This document shows, piece after piece, positions 1 to 7,546 of a stretch of DNA of 27,409 bases. The stretch is from DATFFO01 sp035250025 (GTDB lineage Bacteria > Actinomycetota > Acidimicrobiia > Spongiisociales > ZC4RG35), in contig DATFFO010000046.1 in the NCBI GenBank assembly GCA_035250025.1, positions 1 through 27,409 on the forward strand, written 5' to 3'. The position numbers and the translations under genes are program-made. The number at the start of each line of letters is the position of its first letter. The first letter of the stretch is position 1. The notes below the pieces were generated by a model. The model did no database searches and was not told where the DNA came from. It was given only the letters and a program-made list of their open reading frames with translations.

Positions 1-144
1 GGCCCAGGGTAGCCCGTCCCTGCTGCCGAACATCCGGCCGAGAGACCCAACAGGGTCGCCGATTCGGTGCCGATCATTGTTCCTGGGACAAGTCGCAACC
101 GTCCTTATACTGCGCGAGAGGCCACCCAGCCAGGAGGAGCCGCA
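1..144 (+). promoter_or_regulatory. Upstream region and promoter of the proteasome cluster
   Basis: No gene is supported in this stretch. A TATACT hexamer at 106-111 fits the actinobacterial -10 box, with TGGGAC at 84-89 as a weak -35 candidate. A strong Shine-Dalgarno tract, AGGAGG, lies just before the ATG at 145, so this transcript should have a leader of roughly 25-30 nt. A short inverted repeat, GACCC-AACA-GGGTC at 44-57, could be the tail of a terminator from a gene outside the window. The promoter call is inferred from sequence only. Confidence 0.5.
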
Positions 145-1872
145 ATGAGCCGGTCAAACGAGGCCGACGAAACCCCAGAGTTGCGTCGCCAGCTTGCCGC
201 CCTCGACGCCGAGGTCGTCGATCTCAGACACCGTCTGAGCGAGACTGAGCGGGTCCCGGCGCGGCTGGAGCGCGACATGCAGGATGCCCAAGCCTCGGTT
301 GAACGACTCCGCTCTCAGAACGACAAGCTCGCCTCCGTGCTCGAGGAGGCGCGTGAGCAGCTCAGCGTGCTCCGCGCCGAAGTCGAGAAGCTGACCACTC
401 CTCCCAACAACTTCGGCACCGTGCTCCAGGTCAACGCCGACGGCACGGTCGACGTGATGACCGGCAACCGCAAGCTGAGGGTGGCCGCCCAACCCAACAT
501 CGAGGTCAAGCAGCTGTCAGTGGGCCAGGAAGTCCTCCTCAACGAGAGCTTCAACGTGGTCGACGTGCGCGGCTACGAGCGTTCCGGCGAGGTCGTGCGT
601 GTGCGTGAGAAGCTCGAGGACGGCCGCGTCGTCGTCATCGCCCACGCCGACGAGGAGCAGGTCCTGGAGCTGGCCGATTCGATGCAGGACCAGTTCTTCC
701 GGGCCGGCGACTTCGTCCGGGTGGATTCGAAGTCGAACCTGATTTTCGAACGCCTCGCCCGTCCCGAGGTCGAAGAGCTCGTCCTGGAAGAGGTTCCCGA
801 CGTCACCTACGAGCACGTCGGCGGCCTGGCGGACCAGATCGAGGAGATCCGCGACGCCGTGGAGTTGCCCTACGTCCACAAGGACCTGTTCGGCGAATAC
901 GGCCTCGTGCCGCCCAAGGGCGTCCTGCTCTACGGGCCTCCCGGGTGCGGAAAGACCCTGATCGCCAAGGCCGTTGCCAACTCCCTCGCCCAGGCGGTGG
1001 CCGAGCGCACCGGCAGCCCAGACACCCGCAGCTACTTCTTGAACGTCAAGGGACCCGAGCTGCTGAACAAGTGGGTGGGAGAGACCGAGCGCCAGATCCG
1101 CCTCATCTTCCAGCGGGCCAAAGAGAAGTCCGACGAGGGCGTCCCCGTGATCGTCTTCTTCGACGAGATGGACTCGCTGTTCCGGACCCGCGGCTCAGGC
1201 ATCAGCTCCGACGTCGAGTCGACCATCGTCCCCCAGCTCCTGTCCGAGCTCGACGGGGTGGAGGCGCTCAAGAACGTCATCGTCATCGGCGCCTCCAACC
1301 GTGAGGACCTGATCGATCCCGCCATCCTCCGTCCGGGTCGTCTCGACGTGAAGATCAAGATCAACCGCCCCGACCCGGTGGCGGCTCGACAGATCTTCGG
1401 GATCTACCTCGACCCGACCCTGCCCCTCGACGCTGAGGAGCTGGCGGCGTCGGGTGGCGACGCTCAGGTGCTGCTGGACAAGATGATCGAAACCACCGTC
1501 GGGACCATGTATTCGGAGGCCGACGAGAACCGCTTCCTCGAGGTCACCTATGCCAACGGCGACAGGGAGCTCCTCTACTTCAAGGACTTCTCGTCGGGGG
1601 CGATGATCGAGAACATTGTCCGCCGGGCCAAGAAGGACGCCATCAAGCGCCAGATCGCAGGCGGCCCGCCGGGAGTGAAGACCAGCGACCTCATCACCGC
1701 CATCAAGCAGGAGTTCCGGGAGCACGAGGACCTGCCCAACACCACGAACCCCGACGACTGGGCCAAGATCTCCGGCAAGAAGGGCGAACGCATCGTCTAC
1801 GTGCGAACGCTGGTCGGAGGGGACTCCGAGAGCCGGATGATCGAACGGATGTCCACCGGGCAGTACCTGTGA
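145..1872 (+). CDS. mpa: Mpa/ARC, proteasome-associated AAA+ ATPase
   Basis: This hexameric ATPase recognises pupylated proteins, unfolds them and threads them into the 20S proteasome. The 575-residue protein has an N-terminal coiled coil (about 10-85, the Pup-binding part in the family), OB-fold domains (about 90-215) and one AAA+ domain. Walker A GPPGCGKT is at 264-271, Walker B ends in DE at 340-341, and the LRPGR segment at 395-399 carries the Arg-finger region. The C-terminus is GQYL, the docking tail with a penultimate Tyr. The pore-loop aromatic in the NKWVG segment is Trp, where I recall Phe or Tyr in relatives. An in-frame GTG-type start at 67 is possible, but ATG 145 is chosen because AGGAGG sits directly upstream and the coiled coil begins there. 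dop follows after 13 nt. Confidence 0.96.
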   Translation: MSRSNEADETPELRRQLAALDAEVVDLRHRLSETERVPARLERDMQDAQASVERLRSQNDKLASVLEEAREQLSVLRAEVEKLTTPPNNFGTVLQVNADGTVDVMTGNRKLRVAAQPNIEVKQLSVGQEVLLNESFNVVDVRGYERSGEVVRVREKLEDGRVVVIAHADEEQVLELADSMQDQFFRAGDFVRVDSKSNLIFERLARPEVEELVLEEVPDVTYEHVGGLADQIEEIRDAVELPYVHKDLFGEYGLVPPKGVLLYGPPGCGKTLIAKAVANSLAQAVAERTGSPDTRSYFLNVKGPELLNKWVGETERQIRLIFQRAKEKSDEGVPVIVFFDEMDSLFRTRGSGISSDVESTIVPQLLSELDGVEALKNVIVIGASNREDLIDPAILRPGRLDVKIKINRPDPVAARQIFGIYLDPTLPLDAEELAASGGDAQVLLDKMIETTVGTMYSEADENRFLEVTYANGDRELLYFKDFSSGAMIENIVRRAKKDAIKRQIAGGPPGVKTSDLITAIKQEFREHEDLPNTTNPDDWAKISGKKGERIVYVRTLVGGDSESRMIERMSTGQYL

Positions 1873-1885
1873 GAAGGCTGGCCTG

Positions 1886-3361
1886 ATGGCTCTGCGCAAG
1901 GTCATCGGCACGGAGACCGAATACGGCATCGCCGTTCGGTCAGACCCCGACTTCAACCCGGCGTTGGGCTCGGCCATGGTGGTCAACTCCTATCCCGGAC
2001 CCCGGGTGCGGGTGCAATGGTCCTACGAGGAGGAGACGCCCGGGCGTGATGCCCGCGGGTTCGGCCACGAGGGCTACGGCATTTCCGACCCGGAAGGCAC
2101 CCTGGTGAACGCCGTGCTCGCCAACGGGGCCCGCCTCTACGTCGACCATGCCCATCCCGAGTACTCGGCGCCCGAGTCCTGGGACCCGCTGGAGGCGGCC
2201 CTCTACGACAAGGCAGGCGAGGGCGTGATGCGCCGGGCCGCAGTCGGCGCCACCGAGCGCCTGGGAGGGACCCGCCTCGCCTTGTACAAGAACAACTCCG
2301 ACGGCAAAGGAAACTCCTACGGCGCCCACGAGAACTACCTCCTCTCGCGAGCGACCCCTTTCGGCGACGTCATCCGCTACGCCATGACGTTCCTGGTCAC
2401 CCGCCAGCTTTTCACCGGCGCCGGCAAAGTGGGCTCCGAGAACGGACGGCCGGCGGTCGACTATCAGATAACGCAGCGGGCTGACTTCTTCGAAGAGGAG
2501 GTGGGCCTCGAGACCACGCTCAAGCGCCCCATCGTCAACACCCGCGACGAACCCCACGGCGACCCGACCAAATACCGCCGACTCCATGTGATCGTCGGCG
2601 ACGCCAACCTCTCCGAGGTCCAGATCTTCCTCAAGTTGGGCACAACGGCGTTGATCCTCGCCGCCCTGGAAGACGGGGCGCTGCCCGACCCGCTCGACCT
2701 TGCTGATCCGGTGTCGGCATGTTGGAACGTGAGCCACGACCTCACCTTCCGGCGACCCCTCGATCTCGACGGGGGTGGGTCCGCCACGGCCCTCGAGCTG
2801 CAGTGGCGTTACCTGGAATGGCTGACGAAGTACGTGGAGAAGGAGCTGGACGAGCCGGTGTGGAACCGGGTGCTGACCGAGTGGGAAGGGGTGCTCGCCG
2901 ATCTCGAGGAGGACCCCGCCCTCCTGGCCGACCGCCTCGATTGGGCGGCCAAGCGGCGGCTCTTCGAGCGTTACGTCGACCGCGACGGCATTTCCTGGTC
3001 CGACAACAAGTTGCGCGCCCTCGACCTCCAGTACCACGATGTCGATCCCGAGCGGGGCCTCTATCACCGTCTGGCCGCCCGCGGCGACATGAGGCGCCTC
3101 TTCAGCGCCGAGGAGCTGGCTGCGGCCGAGAGCACGCCGCCCGAGCGCACCCGGGCGTATTTCCGGGGGCGATGCGTCACCGACTTCCCCGACAGCCTGG
3201 TGGCCGCCAACTGGGACTCACTCGTATTCGACCTGGGCGAGGCCCATCTGCGCCGGGTGCCGATGATGGAGCCGCTCAGGGGCAGCCGTGACCTCGTCGG
3301 TCCTCTCTTGGACCGAGTCGACTCAGCCAGTCAGTTGATTCAGCTGCTCGGAGACCAATAG
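1886..3361 (+). CDS. dop: Dop, Pup deamidase/depupylase
   Basis: Dop converts the C-terminal Gln of Pup to Glu and can also remove Pup from substrates. It is a paralogue of PafA with a glutamine-synthetase-like fold. The 491-residue length is usual. The N-terminus carries the GTETEYGI nucleotide/metal motif (residues 8-15). About 30 residues rich in Gly, Arg and Glu (roughly 36-66) follow; this matches the Dop-loop that is absent from PafA and separates the two enzymes. The segment ARLYVDHAHPEY places the likely catalytic Asp at 87. The sequence NTRDEPH, shared with the PafA in this window, is also present. ATG 1886 has GAGAAGG 8 nt upstream. The gene lies between mpa and pup, the standard actinobacterial position. 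Confidence 0.96.
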   Translation: MALRKVIGTETEYGIAVRSDPDFNPALGSAMVVNSYPGPRVRVQWSYEEETPGRDARGFGHEGYGISDPEGTLVNAVLANGARLYVDHAHPEYSAPESWDPLEAALYDKAGEGVMRRAAVGATERLGGTRLALYKNNSDGKGNSYGAHENYLLSRATPFGDVIRYAMTFLVTRQLFTGAGKVGSENGRPAVDYQITQRADFFEEEVGLETTLKRPIVNTRDEPHGDPTKYRRLHVIVGDANLSEVQIFLKLGTTALILAALEDGALPDPLDLADPVSACWNVSHDLTFRRPLDLDGGGSATALELQWRYLEWLTKYVEKELDEPVWNRVLTEWEGVLADLEEDPALLADRLDWAAKRRLFERYVDRDGISWSDNKLRALDLQYHDVDPERGLYHRLAARGDMRRLFSAEELAAAESTPPERTRAYFRGRCVTDFPDSLVAANWDSLVFDLGEAHLRRVPMMEPLRGSRDLVGPLLDRVDSASQLIQLLGDQ

Positions 3362-3369
3362 GAGAACAG

Positions 3370-3564
3370 ATGACCGAACAAGAACGCTCCCGATCACGTA
3401 ACCGCGAAGACTCGAAGGAAGAGGCCGAGGAGCTCGAGGTCACCACCGAGGAGTCGGAGACCGACCTGGAGGAGTTGGACGATCTGCTCGACGAGATCGA
3501 CTCGGTCCTCGAGGAGAACGCCGAGGAATTCGTCAAGAACTACGTCCAGAAGGGCGGGCAGTAG
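3370..3564 (+). CDS. pup: Pup, prokaryotic ubiquitin-like protein
   Basis: This 64-residue, very acidic, mostly disordered modifier is attached to lysines of target proteins. It ends in the diagnostic Gly-Gly-Gln, so Dop must deamidate it to Gly-Gly-Glu before PafA can use it. The conserved C-terminal half (LEENAEEFVKNYVQKGGQ) provides the helix that binds the Mpa coiled coil. AGGAG lies 5 nt before the ATG, and the dop stop codon overlaps that Shine-Dalgarno tract, so pup is read from the dop transcript. Straight after the stop begins a tract of 7-bp repeats (separate entry). Confidence 0.97.
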   Translation: MTEQERSRSRNREDSKEEAEELEVTTEESETDLEELDDLLDEIDSVLEENAEEFVKNYVQKGGQ

Positions 3565-3599
3565 AGACGGTGGACGGGTGACGGTCAACGGTTGATCGC
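3565..3599 (+). repeat. Degenerate heptamer repeat tract after pup
   Basis: Directly after the pup stop codon, five 7-bp units follow in register: AGACGGT, GGACGGG, TGACGGT, CAACGGT and TGATCGC. The consensus is close to NRACGGT. Neighbouring units create the near-palindrome GGTGAC-G-GTCAAC at 3577-3589. The same units occur at 8832-8874 and, inverted, near 9081-9108. I read this as a dispersed intergenic repeat; an operator is the alternative. Confidence 0.6.
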
Positions 3600-3649
3600 T
3601 CACTGGGTTGTGGGCCGCTGACCTCAACCGGGTTCCGGCCGGTGCGGTC

Positions 3650-3667
3650 TACAGTGGCGAACCTATG
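3650..3667 (+). promoter_or_regulatory. Candidate -10 box for prcB (near-leaderless)
   Basis: TACAGT at 3650-3655 matches TANNNT and stands 9 nt before ATG 3665. No Shine-Dalgarno tract is visible before that ATG. A start site close to the ATG would make a leaderless mRNA for prcBA, separate from the dop-pup message. Confidence 0.45.
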
Positions 3668-4453
3668 CCGCGTTTCCCGCTCCCGCTCGACGTTCCCGTT
3701 CCGGGCGCCAGCTTCAGCGATCTGCTCAGGGACGTCGGGGCGACCCCACGCTGGGACATACCCGCCGACGCCGCCCGCACGATCTCGGCTCCCGAGGGGA
3801 CGACGGTTCTGGCGATGACCTACGAAGGGGGAGTGGTGATCGCCGGTGACCGCCGCGCCACCGAGGGCCACCTCGTGGCCCACCGTCAGATCCAGAAGGT
3901 ATTCCAGGCCGACCGCTATTCGGCGGTTGCCATCGCCGGCACCGCCGGTCTCGCCACGGAGATGGTGCGCCTGTTCCAGGTCGAGTTGGAGCATTACGAG
4001 AAGCTGGAAGGGCGCCGGCTCTCACTGGAGGGCAAGGCCAACTTCCTGGCTCGTCTCGTGCGCGGCCAACTCCCGATGGCCTTCCAGGGTCTGGTGGTGG
4101 TCCCCCTTTTCGCCGGCTATGACGAGCTCGAGGCGGTCGGCCGCCTCTACAGCTACGACGTGGTCGGTGGTCGGTACGAGGAGATCGAGTTCGCCTCGAC
4201 CGGGTCGGGAGCTCGCCTGGCCAAGTCCTACCTGCGCACCGCCTACGACCCGGGCATCGACGCTGCCGGCGCCGCCGAGTTGGCCGTGCGGGCCCTGGTC
4301 GCCGCCGCTCATGAAGACACCGCCACGGGCGGGCCGGACTTGATCCGGGGCATCCTTCCCAACGTGTTCCAGATCGACTCCGCCGGTGTTACCCAGCTTC
4401 CTGACGAGCAGATCCTGCCCCTGGCCGAACATGCCGTGGAGACGATCCGATGA
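3665..4453 (+). CDS. prcB: PrcB, 20S proteasome beta subunit
   Basis: This is the catalytic subunit of the 20S core, an N-terminal-nucleophile threonine protease. The 262-residue precursor has a 45-residue propeptide ending in Gly. Autocleavage before Thr46 would expose the mature N-terminus TTVLAM. Counting from that Thr, Asp17, Arg19 and Lys33 fall at the expected catalytic and structural positions (GDRRAT, then QKVF). The sequence SATGGPDL-type motif near the C-terminus appears here as TATGGPDLIRG and is typical of actinobacterial PrcB. A TTG at 3608 opens the same frame, but ATG 3665 is preferred because of the -10 box 9 nt upstream and a propeptide of normal size. The gene overlaps prcA by ATGA. 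Confidence 0.95.
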   Translation: MPRFPLPLDVPVPGASFSDLLRDVGATPRWDIPADAARTISAPEGTTVLAMTYEGGVVIAGDRRATEGHLVAHRQIQKVFQADRYSAVAIAGTAGLATEMVRLFQVELEHYEKLEGRRLSLEGKANFLARLVRGQLPMAFQGLVVVPLFAGYDELEAVGRLYSYDVVGGRYEEIEFASTGSGARLAKSYLRTAYDPGIDAAGAAELAVRALVAAAHEDTATGGPDLIRGILPNVFQIDSAGVTQLPDEQILPLAEHAVETIR

Positions 4454-5136
4454 CCATCCCGTACTACGTCGCTCCCGAACAGGTCGTCCGGGACAAGGCC
4501 GAATTCGCCCGCAAGGGGATCGCCCGGGGACGGTCGATCGTCGCCATGGAGTTCGCCGACGGGGTGCTGCTGATGGCGGAGAACCCGTCTCGCTCGCTGC
4601 ACAAGATCTCCGAGGTCTACGACCGGATTGCGTTCGCCGGAGTCGGGCGGTACAGCGAGTTCGACACGCTCCGCAAGGCGGGGGTGCGTCAGGCCGACCT
4701 CATGGGCTACCTCTACAGCCGAGAGGACGTGAATGCCATGGCTCTCGCCACCGCCTTCGCCCAGACTCTCGGGGCCATCTTCAGCCACGAACTCAAGCCC
4801 TACGAGGTGGAAATCCTCATTGCCGAACTCGGCGCCGGTGATGTGGACAACAAGCTCTACCGGGTCTCCTACGACGGCACGCTCTACGACGAGCCCCGCT
4901 TTGTTGCCATCGGCGGGAAATCGGAAGCACTGCTCGAAGCGCTGGAGGAGTTGTGGAGCGAGGGGCTGGCGCTCGAAGACGCCCTCGAAGCAGGCCGCCA
5001 GGCATTCCGCCGCGCCGAGGAGCGCGAGTCCGAGGGATGGGAATTGGTCGTGCTCGATTCCTCCAACGGCCGCCGGTCCTTCCGGCGTTTGGAGGAACCG
5101 TCCTCGCCGGAATCAGATGCTGGAGGCGCCCCGTAG
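4450..5136 (+). CDS. prcA: PrcA, 20S proteasome alpha subunit
   Basis: This is the non-catalytic ring subunit that forms the gated entrance of the 20S core and binds the Mpa C-terminal tails. The 228-residue protein starts with a short gate peptide (MTIPYYVAPEQ), then the alpha-subunit helix region with EFARKGIARGRS. It lacks the N-terminal Thr of the beta type. The FADGVLLMAENPS strand pair and the KISEVYDRIAFAGVGRYSEFD stretch are typical of the actinobacterial alpha subunit. The start overlaps the prcB stop as ATGA, with GGAGA 8 nt upstream, so the two subunits are translationally coupled, as expected for a fixed 1:1 complex. Confidence 0.95.
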   Translation: MTIPYYVAPEQVVRDKAEFARKGIARGRSIVAMEFADGVLLMAENPSRSLHKISEVYDRIAFAGVGRYSEFDTLRKAGVRQADLMGYLYSREDVNAMALATAFAQTLGAIFSHELKPYEVEILIAELGAGDVDNKLYRVSYDGTLYDEPRFVAIGGKSEALLEALEELWSEGLALEDALEAGRQAFRRAEERESEGWELVVLDSSNGRRSFRRLEEPSSPESDAGGAP

Positions 5137-5143
5137 CCGGGTC

Positions 5144-5157
5144 CGGAAGTACTTCCG
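5144..5157. promoter_or_regulatory. 14-bp perfect palindrome upstream of pafA
   Basis: CGGAAGT-ACTTCCG is a perfect inverted repeat with no spacer, in the 51-bp gap between prcA and pafA. Its right end overlaps the position expected for a -35 element (about 5152-5158) of the promoter whose -10 box is at 5175. This is the geometry of a repressor or activator site for a dimeric regulator. The regulator is unknown. Confidence 0.45.
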
Positions 5158-5174
5158 AAACTGTGGCGGACCCC

Positions 5175-5190
5175 TAGGCTGGCTTCAGTG
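5175..5190 (+). promoter_or_regulatory. Candidate -10 box for leaderless pafA
   Basis: TAGGCT at 5175-5180 matches TANNNT and is followed by exactly 7 nt and then the GTG start of pafA. TTCCGA at 5153-5158 is 16 bp upstream as a possible -35. There is no Shine-Dalgarno tract, which fits a leaderless mRNA. Confidence 0.55.
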
Positions 5191-6543
5191 GATAGGCGCA
5201 TCTTCGGGATAGAGAACGAATACGGGGTCACGTGCACCCTGCGCGGTCAGCGGCGTCTGAGTCCCGACGAGGTGGCCCGGTATCTGTTCCGCAGGGTCGT
5301 CTCGTGGGGCAGATCATCGAACGTGTTCCTGGAGAACGGTGCCCGTCTCTATCTGGACGTGGGAAGCCATCCCGAGTACGCCACACCGGAGTGCGACTCG
5401 CTGACAGACGTGGTCGCCCATGACAAGGCGGGCGAGCGCATACTCGAGGGTTTGGTCCATTCCGCCGAGCAGCGGCTCGAGGAGGAGGGGATCCGCGGCG
5501 AGATCTACCTGTTCAAGAACAACACCGACTCGGCGGGCAACTCGTACGGCTGCCACGAGAACTACCTGGTCAGCCGGCACAAGGACTTCCACCGCACGGT
5601 GGACGTTCTCATCCCGTTCCTGGTCACCCGCCAGATCTTCTTGGGGGCGGGCAAGCTGACCCAGACACCGCGAGGGACGAGCTATTCGATCTCGCAGCGG
5701 GCCGAGCACATATGGGAGGGCGTGTCGTCGGCCACGACCCGGTCGCGCCCGATCATCAACACCCGGGACGAACCGCATGCCGACGCCGAGCGTTTTCGGC
5801 GTCTTCATGTCATTGCCGGCGACTCCAACATGAGCGAGTACGCCACGTTCGTGAAGGTGGGCACCGTGGTCGCCCTGCTCCAGATGGTCGAACGCGACGT
5901 CGTTTTCCGTGACCTGACCCTGGAGAACCCGATTCGATCCATTCGCGATGTCTCCCACGACCTCACCTGCCGCAAGAAGGTCCGTCTCGCCAACGGCCGT
6001 GAGCTGTCGGCCCTCGATATCCAGTGGGAGTACCTGGACCGGGCGATGCGGTTCGCCCGCAGCCCCGGCTTCCCGCCCCAGATCCAGCGGGCGGTCGACA
6101 TGTGGGAGCACCTGTTGACCGGGTTGGAGAAGGACCCGATGACCCTCGACCGCGAGGTCGACTGGGTGATCAAGCACAAGGTCCTCGAGCGGTACCGGGA
6201 GCAGCGTCATCTGCCGCTGGGCGACCCCCGGCTGGCGATGCTTGACTTGTCCTATCACGACGTCGACCGGACACGGGGCGTCTACAACATGATGGCGTCG
6301 AAGGGGATGGTGGACCGCATCGTCTCGGACGCTGAGATCGCCACCGCCATTCGCACGCCGCCCCAGACGACCCGGGCCCGCCTGAGGGGCGAGTTCATCC
6401 GCGTGGCCAAGGCGCGCAAGCGCGATTTCACAGTCGACTGGGTGCATCTCAAGCTCAACGACCAGGCCCAGCGCACGGTGCTGTGCAAGGATCCCTTCAA
6501 GTCCCACGACGAGCGGGTCGACCGCCTGATCGACAGCCTCTAA
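5188..6543 (+). CDS. pafA: PafA, Pup-protein ligase
   Basis: PafA phosphorylates the C-terminal Glu of Pup and joins it to substrate lysines. The 451 residues match the usual family length. The N-terminus has the FGIENEYGV nucleotide/metal motif, and ENGARLYLDVGSHPEY places the likely catalytic Asp at 57. Further glutamine-synthetase-like motifs (FKNNTDSAGNSYGCHENY, then NTRDEPHAD) follow. The Dop-loop present in the upstream dop product is absent here, which assigns this copy as the ligase. The GTG start is fixed by the conserved N-terminus and by a -10 box 7 nt upstream. A strong stem-loop follows the stop codon and separates this gene from pafB. Confidence 0.96.
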   Translation: MDRRIFGIENEYGVTCTLRGQRRLSPDEVARYLFRRVVSWGRSSNVFLENGARLYLDVGSHPEYATPECDSLTDVVAHDKAGERILEGLVHSAEQRLEEEGIRGEIYLFKNNTDSAGNSYGCHENYLVSRHKDFHRTVDVLIPFLVTRQIFLGAGKLTQTPRGTSYSISQRAEHIWEGVSSATTRSRPIINTRDEPHADAERFRRLHVIAGDSNMSEYATFVKVGTVVALLQMVERDVVFRDLTLENPIRSIRDVSHDLTCRKKVRLANGRELSALDIQWEYLDRAMRFARSPGFPPQIQRAVDMWEHLLTGLEKDPMTLDREVDWVIKHKVLERYREQRHLPLGDPRLAMLDLSYHDVDRTRGVYNMMASKGMVDRIVSDAEIATAIRTPPQTTRARLRGEFIRVAKARKRDFTVDWVHLKLNDQAQRTVLCKDPFKSHDERVDRLIDSL

Positions 6544-6553
6544 CCCCCGTCAA

Positions 6554-6611
6554 CCCTGTTTTCGCGCATCGATCCGGTCAATTCCGAAGCGTTTGATGCG
6601 CGAAAACGGGG
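6554..6611. terminator. Strong stem-loop between pafA and pafB
   Basis: GTTTTCGCGCATC at 6558-6570 is perfectly complementary to GATGCGCGAAAAC at 6595-6607. Four more pairs (one G-U) extend the stem outward to 6554 and 6611, giving about 17 bp with a 24-nt loop. No U-tract follows, so it is not a textbook intrinsic terminator. It may stop pafA transcripts, stabilise their 3' end, or act on pafB transcription. Confidence 0.55.
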
Positions 6612-6634
6612 TGGGGGAGTTTGAATGACGGCAC

Positions 6635-7546
6635 ATGCGCCATGTGATCGAGCGTCTCCTCAACCTCCTGGCCTTCCTCCTCACCACCGCCCGCCCCGTC
6701 ACGGCAGACGAGATCCGCAACCGGGTGGCGGGCTATGGAGGCTCGTCCGACGAGGCGTTCCGGCGCATGTTCGAGCGCGACAAGGACCTGCTCCGCAACA
6801 TCGGCATCCCCCTCGAACTCACCAGCGCGGATGCCTGGGGCATCGAGCACGGATACGTCATCGATCCCGGCGCCTATCGCCTCCCGGACCCAGGTCTGAC
6901 CGACGAGGAGCGCGCCGCCCTGGCCCTGGCGTCACGGGTCGTGCGCCTGGGGGGCGGGCCCGCCCCGCCGGATGCCCTGCTCAAGCTCGGCGGCAGCGGC
7001 CTCGGGGGAGGTGAGGAGCCGATGGGCGCCGATCTGGGGCTCTCAGCAGAGCGGCTCGGCGACCTCTTCGGAGCGGTCTCCGAGCGCCGCGAGGTGACAT
7101 TCACCTACCGGGACTCGCCGCGCAGATTGAAGCCGTATGGCCTCGCCCATCGGAGGGGGCATTGGTACCTGGTTGGGGAAGGCCCCTCCGGGATGCGGGT
7201 GTTTCGAGTCGACCGGATGGACGAGACCGTGGTCGGCGACACCCCTGATGCCTTCACCCGCCCGAAGGGTTTCAGCCTCCGCGCCGAGATCGACGCCCAA
7301 CCCTGGGAGGCGGGCTCCGACGAGACGGTCATCGCCAGGCTGAGGTTCGAACCGGAGATGGCGTGGTGGGCCGCCCGCACTCTCCATGTCGACCACAGCG
7401 ACGGGCCGCTGACGGTCGAGCTTCCCGTGGCCAACGTCGACGCTTTCATAGGCTGGGTCTTGAGCTTCGACGATGCCGCCGAGATCCTCGAACCGGCCGA
7501 CCTTCGGCGCCAGCTCGTCGAACGTGTCGAGGCTGCACTGGCATGA
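6635..7546 (+). CDS. pafB: PafB, WYL-domain transcriptional regulator
   Basis: PafB forms a complex with PafC. In mycobacteria this complex activates the LexA/RecA-independent DNA-damage response. The 303-residue protein starts with a winged helix-turn-helix (about 1-60, RLLNLLAFLLTTARPVTADEI), then a WYL domain with the signature WYL at 177-179 and the FRVDRM strand, then a WCX-type C-terminal part. ATG 6635 is used here; GTG 6644 in the same frame is possible. No good Shine-Dalgarno tract is visible. TTGAAT at 6621-6626, 8 nt upstream of the ATG, is a weak -10 candidate. The gene overlaps pafC by ATGA. Confidence 0.93.
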   Translation: MRHVIERLLNLLAFLLTTARPVTADEIRNRVAGYGGSSDEAFRRMFERDKDLLRNIGIPLELTSADAWGIEHGYVIDPGAYRLPDPGLTDEERAALALASRVVRLGGGPAPPDALLKLGGSGLGGGEEPMGADLGLSAERLGDLFGAVSERREVTFTYRDSPRRLKPYGLAHRRGHWYLVGEGPSGMRVFRVDRMDETVVGDTPDAFTRPKGFSLRAEIDAQPWEAGSDETVIARLRFEPEMAWWAARTLHVDHSDGPLTVELPVANVDAFIGWVLSFDDAAEILEPADLRRQLVERVEAALA

